Source: SVQP01 sp045606685 (lineage in GTDB: Bacteria; Bacillota; Clostridia; Oscillospirales; CAG-272). From it: 22,950 bases of DNA. Below are positions 15,006 through 22,206 of the stretch, in pieces. A program made the position numbers and the translations under genes. Position 1 is the first letter of the stretch. Every line of letters begins with the position of its first letter. Below the pieces are notes generated by a model. The model was not told where the DNA came from and did not search any database. It saw only the letters and a program-made list of their open reading frames with translations. The stretch is taken from NCBI GenBank assembly GCA_045606685.1, contig JAZUSJ010000043.1, positions 1 to 22,950 of the forward strand, in the 5' to 3' direction.

Positions 15006-15887
15006 TTACTCGTCAAATTCCTGCTTATGCTGCATAAAGAAATCAAAAAATCTGCGCACGTTGGGCAATTCCGTCCACTTGCTGACCGAGGCGGGATACT
15101 CGTCCAAGTCGTAGATCCTTGCCCCTTGCATGGACAAAAAGATGGGCGAATGCGTGGCAATGATAAACTGGCTGTTCCCTGCCCGCGCGGTGGCCGCAAT
15201 ATAGTCCGCCAGCTCGATCTGATACTCGATCGAAAGGCTGTTTTCCGGCTCGTCCAGCAAATATACCGCGTCCTCGTCAATGCGGTCAAGGAAATACCGC
15301 ATGGCCGTCTCGCCATTGGAGCAGAGGTCAATATCCTGCACCACGCGCTTTTTGACGTAGCTTGACTGCGATTTTTTGGGTGAAATGATCTCACGCACCT
15401 CGCACCAGCGCTCGTAGTCATCAAGGCCGCGCAATCTCCCTATTTCCGGATCGACGGCCATGCTGCGATGCACCGCCACGTACCGATCGAAAAGCTGATT
15501 GCGCCTGTCGTCGATCCCCTCGTTGATGGCACGTGCGCTTAGCGCATAGTCGAACACATCATCGCTGGTCAGCACGTATGAGGCGCGCGGACGCTTGGCG
15601 TATTCAAGATAGCACATATCGACAAACTGATCAAACAAGGGTGCATCGTTAAACTCGGAATAACGCGCCGCGCCCATTTTTCGTGCCATGACGTTGAGCA
15701 GCGTGCTTTTTCCCGAGCCGTTGCCACCGTAAAACATGGTGATCTTGTCAAGGCTGACCTCGTGCAAGCCCTTATCGGGAAAAATCTTGAAGGGATAGAA
15801 GGTACCAAAGCAGGTGCGCTTTTCATCTTTGATGAAATTGATCTCGGCAACTGCGCTTGGCAGTATCAGCTTTTTCGCGTAGACCAC
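15006..15887 (-). CDS. AAA/ABC-type ATPase (AAA_15/21-like, OLD-related)
   Basis: The protein has 293 residues from a GTG start at 15887, preceded by GAGGGGGAG; an upstream TTG at 15926 would overlap the preceding gene. Walker A is GGNGSGKST (54-62), an ABC-like signature SNGE lies at about 190-193, Walker B is VYLLDEPE (Asp212, Glu213), and ATHSP gives the H-loop His246. The motif set fits the stand-alone AAA_15/AAA_21-like ATPases, which resemble RecF/OLD proteins; some are parts of phage-defence systems and many have no known role. No nuclease domain is seen. The gene is the third of an operon with an 87-residue unknown and a D-amino-acid aminotransferase. Confidence 0.83.
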   Translation of the reverse strand: MVYAKKLILPSAVAEINFIKDEKRTCFGTFYPFKIFPDKGLHEVSLDKITMFYGGNGSGKSTLLNVMARKMGAARYSEFNDAPLFDQFVDMCYLEYAKRPRASYVLTSDDVFDYALSARAINEGIDDRRNQLFDRYVAVHRSMAVDPEIGRLRGLDDYERWCEVREIISPKKSQSSYVKKRVVQDIDLCSNGETAMRYFLDRIDEDAVYLLDEPENSLSIEYQIELADYIAATARAGNSQFIIATHSPIFLSMQGARIYDLDEYPASVSKWTELPNVRRFFDFFMQHKQEFDE

Positions 15888-15906
15888 GTTCTCCCCCTCT
15901 TTCTCA

Positions 15907-16170
15907 CTATGATTCAATTTTCTCAATCATTTTGTAACGGTATTCTTCCGTTTGCGCAGAAATCCCACCGCAAGCCCATTTTCCATACAGAGTGCCTTGC
16001 TTTGGAATTTCAATTCTGACGCACTCATCAAAGGGGAAGCTCTGCCCTTTGATTTTGGTGATCAATCGAATCTCCTTTTCGTCAATCATGTGATTCATGA
16101 TCTTGACCTTTTTTCCATTGATCAGAATTTCATAATGCTTTTTGATTTTTTCTATTCGTTTATCCTTCAT
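15907..16170 (-). CDS. Unknown 87-residue protein
   Basis: The start ATG at 16170 has GGAG 5-9 bases upstream and lies 12 bp after the stop of the aminotransferase gene, so this gene is real and in the same operon. The protein is basic at the N-terminus (KDKRIEKIKKHYEIL), then beta-rich, with KGQSFPFDECVRIEIPKQG and YGKWACGGISAQTEEY. It has two Cys and no membrane segment. I do not recognise a family. It lies between a D-amino-acid aminotransferase and an AAA-type ATPase. Confidence 0.7.
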   Translation of the reverse strand: MKDKRIEKIKKHYEILINGKKVKIMNHMIDEKEIRLITKIKGQSFPFDECVRIEIPKQGTLYGKWACGGISAQTEEYRYKMIEKIES

Positions 16171-16182
16171 TCAATCTCCATT

Positions 16183-17031
16183 TCAAAGCCGAACGCCCGT
16201 CTGTCTGCAGACCTCGTCCAAAAACAGCGCCTGCAGCCTTTGCGCCAAAATCTGATCCTTGCCGCCGACCGCCTTGCCGTCAATATCGTAAACAAACAAA
16301 ATATTCTTGGTCGTGCTGCACAGAATGATCTCGTCCGCAGCCATGACCTCATCCACCGAGAATTCGCGAACTTCAACCTTGATCCCGTTTTGGTCGCAGA
16401 GACCGTGAAGCACCCTTCTCGTAATACCGGGCAATACAAGGTGATCCAGCGGCGGCATGATCACTTTTCCGTCCTTGATGATCAGAATACTGCTGTGCGC
16501 GGCCTCGGTCACGCGTCCGTTTCTGTGCCAAAGCACCTCGTCAGCCCCCGCACGCGTTGCCTTCTCGGACGCAAACACGTTGGGCATCAGATTGGTGGTC
16601 TTGATATGGCAATACGCAAAGCGCAAATCCTCCATGCTGATCAGCTTGATCCTCTTATCCTTGGGCGTCAGCGCAATCGGCTTTGCAAACATGAGCAGAT
16701 TGGGCGCGACGCTTTGGGGGTATTCATGCTTACGGGGTGCCGCTCCGCGCGTCACCTGTAAGTACAGCATGTGCGCATCGCCCTCGGACGCGTCCAGCAG
16801 ACGCTCGATCTCGCGGCACAGCTGCTCGCGCGGCATGGAAAACACAATATCGGTCAGCTTACAGCTGTTGTACAGCCGATCCAGATGCAAATCCGGCGCA
16901 AAGGGCTTACCGCACAGCACCAGCACGGCGTCGTATACCGCGTCACCGAAAAAAACGGATCGGTCGGAGAGCGGGATCACCATCTCGTCATAGTTCCCGA
17001 TCTGCCCGTTAAAATATGCCTTTGTTGCCAT
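16183..17031 (-). CDS. dat: D-amino-acid aminotransferase (class IV, PLP)
   Basis: The protein has 282 residues, the usual size for D-alanine aminotransferase, from ATG 17031 with GGGAGGTG upstream. Lys144 in CHIKTTNLMPN is the predicted PLP lysine and Glu176 in GRVTEAAHS the conserved residue that contacts the cofactor nitrogen. LQVTRGAAPRKHEYP carries the R-x-H pair (Arg100, His102) that binds the substrate carboxylate in D-alanine aminotransferases and distinguishes them from branched-chain enzymes. It interconverts D-alanine and D-glutamate with 2-oxo acids, supplying cell-wall precursors. A TTGACA-17-TACAAT promoter lies upstream. The operon with an AAA-type ATPase is not an obvious metabolic pairing. 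Confidence 0.88.
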   Translation of the reverse strand: MATKAYFNGQIGNYDEMVIPLSDRSVFFGDAVYDAVLVLCGKPFAPDLHLDRLYNSCKLTDIVFSMPREQLCREIERLLDASEGDAHMLYLQVTRGAAPRKHEYPQSVAPNLLMFAKPIALTPKDKRIKLISMEDLRFAYCHIKTTNLMPNVFASEKATRAGADEVLWHRNGRVTEAAHSSILIIKDGKVIMPPLDHLVLPGITRRVLHGLCDQNGIKVEVREFSVDEVMAADEIILCSTTKNILFVYDIDGKAVGGKDQILAQRLQALFLDEVCRQTGVRL

Positions 17032-17065
17032 TTCGCACCTCCCAAAAAAGGATCTTACAGGACTA

Positions 17066-17094
17066 ATTGTACCACGCAGGGACGCTTGTGTCAA
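17066..17094 (-). promoter_or_regulatory. Promoter of the dat operon
   Basis: On the minus strand TTGACA (17094-17089) and TACAAT (17071-17066) are 17 bases apart, 35 bp before the dat start codon. It sits just after the stop codon of the upstream gene at 17103. Confidence 0.8.
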
Positions 17095-17102
17095 GTGATT
17101 TT

Positions 17103-17369
17103 TCAATGCTCCGATGCCGACCAATCTCCAGACGTGGACCAGATCTGCAGATCGGGCTTACCTTCGCGCTCGCCCTTCCACATATAGAAATGATTATGCG
17201 TCACCGCGATGCGGTTATGCTTATGCTGCACCAGATGATCCTCTTTGACATAGGTCAGAAACTCGATCAGCTCCTGTATCTCCTCGCAATTTGCAAAAAT
17301 CGCAACCTCGTCAAGCTCCAGCTCTTGCTCGTTGCCCTTTCGATCCTGAATTCTTGTGTATACTTTCAT
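17103..17369 (-). CDS. Unknown 88-residue protein, second gene of a pair
   Basis: GAGGAAAAC lies before the ATG at 17369, which follows the stop of the upstream gene by 10 bp, so both are co-transcribed. The protein is acidic with ELELDEVAIFANCEEIQELIEFL, a helix-rich region, and ends KHNRIAVTHNHFYMWKGEREG. No known motif or membrane segment is seen. The size and context would fit a small housekeeping or immunity-type protein, but there is no toxin gene next to it. The function is unknown. Confidence 0.68.
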   Translation of the reverse strand: MKVYTRIQDRKGNEQELELDEVAIFANCEEIQELIEFLTYVKEDHLVQHKHNRIAVTHNHFYMWKGEREGKPDLQIWSTSGDWSASEH

Positions 17370-17379
17370 GATGTTTTCC

Positions 17380-17784
17380 TCATTCTTCGTGCGTCTTTTG
17401 TTCTGTAATTCGCCATTTCATGGAGCGCGCAATCACGTACGAGCCATGCTTGATTTGCTCCATATCCACAAACGCATCGTCTGCCCACACGATCCAACGG
17501 TTTTGGTCAAAGGTCACCGAGGTATGAAAAATATCCCCATCTGCGCCCTTGATCTGCCACTGATACAAATCCTCAAATTCGATTTCAACCATTGCGTTCC
17601 AAATGCTTGTGACCAATATTTGCAACGTCAGCTTGGTTTTGTCTGGCTCAAAGTCCACACGGTTTTCACTCGCGGTGATACCGTTGTGGGAATATTGCAC
17701 GCTGATGATATACCCGTCGTGCAAAGAATTGGTTTTTTCAAGAAATTCCCGAACGTCCTCGGGCGTTTTGATAGTTTGGTACAT
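17380..17784 (-). CDS. Unknown 134-residue protein, first gene of a pair
   Basis: GGAG lies 8 bases before the ATG at 17784. The N-terminus EDVREFLEKTNSLHDGYIISVQYSH, with the LHDGYI string, recalls small Firmicutes proteins of unknown role; beta-strand-rich sequence with several Trp follows (YQWQIKG, RWIVWADD). No signal or membrane segment is seen. It is followed directly by the 88-residue unknown, and the pair probably acts together. No promoter was found for it. Confidence 0.68.
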   Translation of the reverse strand: MYQTIKTPEDVREFLEKTNSLHDGYIISVQYSHNGITASENRVDFEPDKTKLTLQILVTSIWNAMVEIEFEDLYQWQIKGADGDIFHTSVTFDQNRWIVWADDAFVDMEQIKHGSYVIARSMKWRITEQKTHEE

Positions 17785-17856
17785 AAATACTCTCCTTATT
17801 TACTCTTCTCTACCGCATCTGTGTGTATTGCGCACAAACAAAGTCAACCATTGCGG

Positions 17857-17972
17857 AATCCCCCCAAGGCATCGTAGGGGCGTGCTTTGCACGTCCGCGC
17901 GTACAGACCGGACGCGCGCCCGAAAGGCTACCCCCGAGGGTAGCGTAGCGACGCAGTCGGGTGAGGGGGATT
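17857..17972. repeat. MITE-like element with AATCCCCC inverted ends
   Basis: The gap 17785-18165 holds no gene. Within it AATCCCCC (17857-17864) and GGGGGATT (17965-17972) bound a 116-bp GC-rich block with two internal hairpins, CGTGC-TTT-GCACG and CTACCC-CCGA-GGGTAG. Both ends continue to be alike outside (GCGGAATC / GATTTGCGG), which suggests a longer inverted repeat. At 18057-18070 a separate hairpin ATCTGC-TT-GCAGAT follows. This looks like a small non-coding mobile element. Confidence 0.5.
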
Positions 17973-18165
17973 TGCGGACAAAACGGCGCGGTTGCCTGCT
18001 CGGGGAAAGCGCTCTCAAACCGAAGTATTCGCGTTCCCCTTCAGTCGCTGCGCGCAATCTGCTTGCAGATATCTTCCCCCCGGGGACGCCTTTCGCGCGC
18101 ATCCGTCATTTATTAGTCAAATTGGAATTCTCGAGCGTTCTGTGCAAATGACCAACCCGCGGCAT

Positions 18166-20325
18166 TTATCCATTGAGCAAAAGCTCTGTGGGGAATTTTT
18201 TATCGATCACCCAGGGCAGGTCGGTGCCAAAATCGAGCTGAATGACGGGCGCGCCAAACGCTGCTTCGGTCATGGCGCACTCCTCGCCAAACCATACGGC
18301 AAATTGCTCGGTCGGCTTATACGCATCCTGCTCCTGCAAGCGCACAAGCTGCCCGTCCTGCACGCTTGTCAATACTTTTCCCTTGACGAGCTTGCCGGAA
18401 ATATGGCAAAAGCCGCCGTAATGCACGCTTCCGTCTTGATTGCGCTTGGTGGAATAGGCTTCGGTGACCTTGTGCAGATCCACGCCCATGGACTCCAAGA
18501 AGGACATCGTCTGCGTGGGCAAGTGATCCACAGCGCGGTCAAAATTCTCGCAGGAGGTACACGTACACCGCTTCGACACGGGTGACAGCGTTTTATAGAT
18601 CTCGCGCGTTCTTTCCACGTCCACGTCAATGATATAGTCGCCAAAGGTAAAGCGCGTCGCACGTCGGGCAAAGCTGTCATCGTCAATTTTCTTTTGCAAA
18701 ACATACTGCCGCATGCCGTGATATTTACGGCCCTGGTGCGCGTTATCGGCAGTAAAGTCGCGGATGACGACAAATCCCGCCTGCAAATACATATTCAGAA
18801 TGGCGTCATAATTCGCCTGCTCGGGGTACAGCAGCCCCTCGGTCAAATACACCTCGGCATGGGTAAATCCCCTTCTCTGGGCATCCTTCAGCGTATGCTG
18901 CAAAAGCCTTTCCCCCATGCAACTGTCCACAAATGCGGGAGCGATCAGCATATCCACAATGGCAAGGATCTTACTGCCCTCGGGAGCGGTAGGCACGGCA
19001 CGCTGCTCCTCATCGATCCCAAGCGAGAAATACGCGTCCTTCTCCTTGCAGTTGATATAGGCAAGAATATCGTTCCCCGCATAAGCGCAATAGCCTCTCA
19101 TGACGCCCTCGCCCACCAGCCTTTCGACAAGCGTGCGGTAATATGCATGCATCTGCACGTCAAAATAGCCGCGAAAACGGAAGCTCTTGACCACGCTCAT
19201 GTGGTCGATCTCATAATCGTACTGGGTGCTGTAAACCATCCACGTAGGGCCACAGGCATACTTTTTACAAAATGCAAAATACGCTTGCCACTCATGTCGC
19301 CAAAGCTGATGGTAGGTGATCTGCTCGTCCACGATGCGCTTTTTCAACTCCGAGGTGGCAGGATTTTCCAAAAGAGGCATGTGCGAATCAAAAAACCAAT
19401 ACATCTGCCAATGCGATCTGACCTCGTTGGTCAAAAGATTCAGCAGCGGCGCATGGCAGGGTGTAATGCCCCGCTTGAGCCCGTCGTATTGCGCGGCAAG
19501 CTCGTATGCCTTGGTCAGCGAGGATACAAAGCCCTCGGTGTCCCCCGCCGCACGGCACAATTCTGCCTGTTTTGCGTATGCAAGCGCATAGCCGTTATCC
19601 GTTTCATAGAGAATATCCTCGCCAAATACCGCTTCGGATACGACGCGGTACGCCTCCAAGGACTCAAGCGTATTGTACCTCAAAAGCAGCCCGCACAGCT
19701 TTTGCGTCTGCTCGCGGATCTCCCTTTGCTGCTGCCGCAATTTGTCCTCACCCGTCAGCACAGCGAGCTGACTCTCGGACCTTTTCAAGGTTCTCGCCAG
19801 CTTATCCGCCTCGTCCATGCGTCCGCGTGCGCGGTATGCACGTACCAGCGAGGTAGTGTAATGCTCTGCCTCGGGGTATTTGGCGTGCAGGTATTCAAAA
19901 TGCTGAATGGCATGATCCAGATAATAGAAGTTGTTCGGGCGATCCTTCACGTCACGTTCCCCCAGAAACAGCTCGTCGCAGGCGCGACGGTACAGGAAGG
20001 TTTCGTCATCGGGATATTCCTCCAATGCCTCCAAGGACACAAGTAAAGCTAACTCCAGGCCAAGCGGCACGTTCGCCTGAAACTTTTTCTCCAGCTCCTG
20101 CCTGCGGCTGCCGCCCAGCAGCTCGTTGACGCCAATGCCCAGTGCCTTGGAAAGCGGCAACAGCAAGCCGATATCGGGCGCACTCTGCCCCGTTTCCCAC
20201 TTGGAAACGGCTTGCGCGGATACGCTGAGCATCTGCGCCAAATCTTCCTGCGTCATTCCCTTTTGCTTGCGTCCGCGGCGGATGCTCTCTCCTATCGCAT
20301 TCGTATTCAACTGTTTTTCGGACAT
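18166..20325 (-). CDS. Xre HTH - helical repeat - GNAT - Cys-motif fusion protein
   Basis: The protein has 719 residues with a strong AAGGAGG site before ATG 20325. Residues 11-70 are an Xre helix-turn-helix (GMTQEDLAQMLSVSAQAVSKWETG). About 80-340 is helical with TPR-like patterns (LDHAIQHFEYLHAKYPEAEHYTTSLVRAYRARG). About 360-545 resembles a GNAT domain: SLGIDEE, AIVDMLIAPAFVDSCMGERLLQHTL as a motif A, and YDAILNMYLQAGFVVIRDF as motif B. About 558-719 begins FGDYIIDVDVERTREIYK and contains CTCTSCENF (Cys587, 589, 592), a possible metal site, then SFLESMGVDLHKVTEAY. DNA binding with acetyltransfer in one chain suggests a sensor-regulator or toxin-like enzyme; this is inference. It may control its own promoter. 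Confidence 0.82.
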   Translation of the reverse strand: MSEKQLNTNAIGESIRRGRKQKGMTQEDLAQMLSVSAQAVSKWETGQSAPDIGLLLPLSKALGIGVNELLGGSRRQELEKKFQANVPLGLELALLVSLEALEEYPDDETFLYRRACDELFLGERDVKDRPNNFYYLDHAIQHFEYLHAKYPEAEHYTTSLVRAYRARGRMDEADKLARTLKRSESQLAVLTGEDKLRQQQREIREQTQKLCGLLLRYNTLESLEAYRVVSEAVFGEDILYETDNGYALAYAKQAELCRAAGDTEGFVSSLTKAYELAAQYDGLKRGITPCHAPLLNLLTNEVRSHWQMYWFFDSHMPLLENPATSELKKRIVDEQITYHQLWRHEWQAYFAFCKKYACGPTWMVYSTQYDYEIDHMSVVKSFRFRGYFDVQMHAYYRTLVERLVGEGVMRGYCAYAGNDILAYINCKEKDAYFSLGIDEEQRAVPTAPEGSKILAIVDMLIAPAFVDSCMGERLLQHTLKDAQRRGFTHAEVYLTEGLLYPEQANYDAILNMYLQAGFVVIRDFTADNAHQGRKYHGMRQYVLQKKIDDDSFARRATRFTFGDYIIDVDVERTREIYKTLSPVSKRCTCTSCENFDRAVDHLPTQTMSFLESMGVDLHKVTEAYSTKRNQDGSVHYGGFCHISGKLVKGKVLTSVQDGQLVRLQEQDAYKPTEQFAVWFGEECAMTEAAFGAPVIQLDFGTDLPWVIDKKFPTELLLNG

Positions 20326-20354
20326 AAGCGCCTCCTTGATCGGTTTCTGTTTTC

Positions 20355-20383
20355 ATTATATCATAAGGCTTTTCGGATTGCAA
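20355..20383 (-). promoter_or_regulatory. Promoter of the HTH-GNAT fusion gene
   Basis: On the minus strand TTGCAA (20383-20378) and TATAAT (20360-20355) are 17 bases apart, with TGA extending the -10, about 30 bp before the start codon. Confidence 0.75.
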
Positions 20384-20433
20384 TAGAAATGTGGGATACG
20401 CCAATACAACCAACGGTTGATTTTCGGCCAAAC

Positions 20434-20588
20434 AAAAAGGACGAGATGTTCGGTCTGCACTTTGTTTTGGAAATATTCCGTTTCCGCTTGCGGAACGCAG
20501 TTGTTTAGACTGCGAGGAATATTTCGGAACGGCGTAAATTGAATTTCAATTTACCGCTAACTGTGCACGCCGTTTTCTCATCCTTTTT
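20434..20588. repeat. 155-bp nested-stem structured element
   Basis: The outer arms AAAAAGGACGAG (20434-20445) and CTCATCCTTTTT (20577-20588) match at 11 of 12 bases. Inside are two branches: GAAATATTCC (20470-20479) with GGAATATTTC (20516-20525), which encloses TTCCGC-TT-GCGGAA and CGCAGT-7-ACTGCG hairpins, and AACGGCGT (20528-20535) with ACGCCGTT (20567-20574), which encloses an AT-rich palindrome. On the minus strand it starts two bases after the stop of the esterase gene and ends in TCCTTTTT. It may be a complex terminator, a structured RNA, or a non-coding mobile element. Confidence 0.65.
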
Positions 20589-20590
20589 AA

Positions 20591-21427
20591 TTACAATTTG
20601 ATATGCTCCGCAAACATATGTCCCAATTTCATGGTGCTGTCTGCGTCGTAGTGATAGATATCCGGCTCGGGCTGCGGCTCGTTAAGCGTAGTCAGCCCCG
20701 CCCCGACGGTGTCCAGATAATAACTGTTGGGCGCGCTTGCCGCGTGGGCGCGCTTGACCTCGTTGATCTCGCGCCAGAGCGTCCAGATCTCGGAAATACC
20801 GCCGTCCACGTACACGCAATCCCGGGCAAAATACTTGCCGTAGGCCGCGTGAATGTCGTCCAGCATGGTCTGATACAGCCGCTCGTACTGCGCCACGTGC
20901 TCGGGAATATCCGCATCGCCCTCGCCCTGCATCCAGCAGAATGCAACGATCTCGGGTACGTATCCCTGCGCCTCCAAGGTTTTGATGCTGTCGGGCAGGA
21001 TCCTGCACAGCTCGTTGTAGCACCAGCCAAAGTCGCGGTAATGCTCCGCCACAGCCATGTCGTCGTGCGCCTGTGCGCAATAGGCCTCACCGCACGAGGG
21101 CGAGATCCAGTCGTGCCACAGGCAAGAGCCGCCGTACGCGCACTTGACAATGAAAATTTGCTGTCCCGGATAGCGCTGCGTCAGCACCTCGGCCATGCCG
21201 ACCTCGGGGCCAAAGGTGTCCTTGGTCAGCTCGGTGCAATTCAAGCCGGTGGTCACAAATCCGTTGCTTTTCTTGTCGTGCGAATAGTAATTGATCTGCA
21301 CGTCGGGATAGCCTGCGCGATACTCCTGCACCTTCTCGGGCGAAAAATGCACGGGAAGATATTGACAATGCCCCACGCCAACCGCATTGGATTGGCCTGT
21401 GAGCAATATGATCTTTGCTTTTTTCAT
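20591..21427 (-). CDS. SASA-type carbohydrate esterase (sialate O-acetylesterase-like)
   Basis: The protein has 278 residues. TGQSNAVG (residues 10-17) gives the nucleophile Ser13, a GGS string follows in CAYGGSCLWHDW, WMQGEGDAD is the typical SASA motif, and DIYHYDADS near the end supplies Asp256 and His259. This matches the SASA/CE6-type esterases of the SGNH superfamily, which remove O-acetyl groups from sialic acid or xylan. No signal peptide is present, so it is cytoplasmic. A TTGACA-18-TATAAT promoter lies upstream. It is another deacetylase beside the SGNH enzyme at 10147, fitting use of acetylated host or plant glycans. The substrate is not certain. Confidence 0.87.
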   Translation of the reverse strand: MKKAKIILLTGQSNAVGVGHCQYLPVHFSPEKVQEYRAGYPDVQINYYSHDKKSNGFVTTGLNCTELTKDTFGPEVGMAEVLTQRYPGQQIFIVKCAYGGSCLWHDWISPSCGEAYCAQAHDDMAVAEHYRDFGWCYNELCRILPDSIKTLEAQGYVPEIVAFCWMQGEGDADIPEHVAQYERLYQTMLDDIHAAYGKYFARDCVYVDGGISEIWTLWREINEVKRAHAASAPNSYYLDTVGAGLTTLNEPQPEPDIYHYDADSTMKLGHMFAEHIKL

Positions 21428-21458
21428 GCTATGTTACCTTTCCTTCCGAGGATATCTT

Positions 21459-21488
21459 ATTATAGCACAGATCATAAATCTATGTCAA
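21459..21488 (-). promoter_or_regulatory. Promoter of the SASA esterase gene
   Basis: On the minus strand TTGACA (21488-21483) and TATAAT (21464-21459) are 18 bases apart, 31 bp before the start codon. Confidence 0.78.
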
Positions 21489-21524
21489 TATATATTGTGT
21501 AAGATCGGAAACAACAAGCCACGC

Positions 21525-21617
21525 GTAGCGGATATGTCATCCAATAGCAGGCATCCCTTTGTCAAGATTCTTCTCTACGCTCGGGAATGACAGACAAAGG
21601 GATGCGCTACATTTTTT
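21525..21617. repeat. Inverted-repeat element next to the membrane gene
   Basis: GCATCCCTTTGTC (21551-21563) and GACAAAGGGATGC (21593-21605) are a perfect 13-bp inverted repeat with 29 bases between; GTAGCG (21525-21530) and CGCTAC (21605-21610) are an outer pair. On the plus strand a TTTTTT run follows, but no plus-strand gene leads to it. It ends just beyond the stop of the minus-strand membrane gene, where it may be a small mobile repeat also used as a terminator. Confidence 0.55.
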
Positions 21618-21619
21618 CG

Positions 21620-22114
21620 TTATACAGCTCCTCTGTTTTTGAAATAATAGACAATTCCAAGAATCAAGGAAATCAATACCCATGCATGGAATACGTAGTC
21701 CAGAATCCATTCCAAAGAAATGCCAAACAAGATCGGCATCATAATAGTATCGATCATAAACAGCACCAATGCAACAATCATAAAGGCCACGTGCTTCTTA
21801 CTCAATAGCCAACAAATAAAGTACATTGCAATGATCACAATTGCCGCAGCTGCAAAAGTAATCACAAGACCTGTAGGCCAAAAGTCTGCCTCTGTAATTT
21901 CCATGTCTGCATAGTATTCAGAGGGATACAAGCCTCCCCAAAGAGCGCCGATCGATGCAATAAAGTACGGAACAAGAGCCGAAAATAAAAAATAAGTATC
22001 CTGCCCAAGCAAACACAGCACGACGTTGATCAATGTGAAGATTACAACCAAAACCAAATTGCCTCTGGCCGCATTGTATTGATTCCTCTTGATTTGATTT
22101 GAACGTTTAAACAT
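21620..22114 (-). CDS. Small multi-pass membrane protein, unknown role
   Basis: The protein has 164 residues from the ATG at 22114; a second ATG at 22120 directly abuts GGAGGA and is too close to be used well. Five hydrophobic segments are visible: NLVLVVIFTLINVVLCLLG, TYFLFSALVPYFIASIGALW, LVITFAAAAIVIIAMYFICWLL, VAFMIVALVLFMIDTIMMPILF and AWVLISLILGIVYYF. The N-terminus is basic. No family is recognised. It is divergent from a small Xre repressor whose predicted operators cover its promoter, so it is likely that repressor's main target. Confidence 0.78.
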   Translation of the reverse strand: MFKRSNQIKRNQYNAARGNLVLVVIFTLINVVLCLLGQDTYFLFSALVPYFIASIGALWGGLYPSEYYADMEITEADFWPTGLVITFAAAAIVIIAMYFICWLLSKKHVAFMIVALVLFMIDTIMMPILFGISLEWILDYVFHAWVLISLILGIVYYFKNRGAV

Positions 22115-22140
22115 TTTCATTCCTCCATTTGCGCAAAAAA

Positions 22141-22181
22141 TATCCCGTATCGGGATATTTTTATTATACCATTATGGGATA
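22141..22181. promoter_or_regulatory. Paired 17-bp operators between membrane gene and Xre gene
   Basis: TATCCCGTATCGGGATA (22141-22157) is a perfect palindrome and TATACCATTATGGGATA (22165-22181) a near copy, centres 24 bp apart. The second covers the -10 box of the minus-strand promoter and an extended -10 (TGGGATAAT, 22175-22183) that could serve the plus-strand Xre gene; the first lies at the minus-strand start of transcription. Confidence 0.75.
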
Positions 22182-22191
22182 ATATTGTCAA
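22163..22191 (-). promoter_or_regulatory. Consensus promoter of the membrane protein gene
   Basis: On the minus strand TTGACA (22191-22186) and TATAAT (22168-22163) match the consensus with a 17-base spacer, overlapped by the second operator. Confidence 0.85.
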
Positions 22192-22206
22192 GGGGGGATT
22201 GCATAA

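Noticed and set aside
15888..15926. TTG start for the AAA-type ATPase
   Set aside because: It would overlap the end of the preceding gene and has no ribosome site; GTG 15887 has GAGGGGGAG.
18694..20046. 450-codon plus-strand frame opposite the HTH-GNAT fusion gene
   Set aside because: It is a shadow frame; the minus strand has the ribosome site, promoter and domain motifs.
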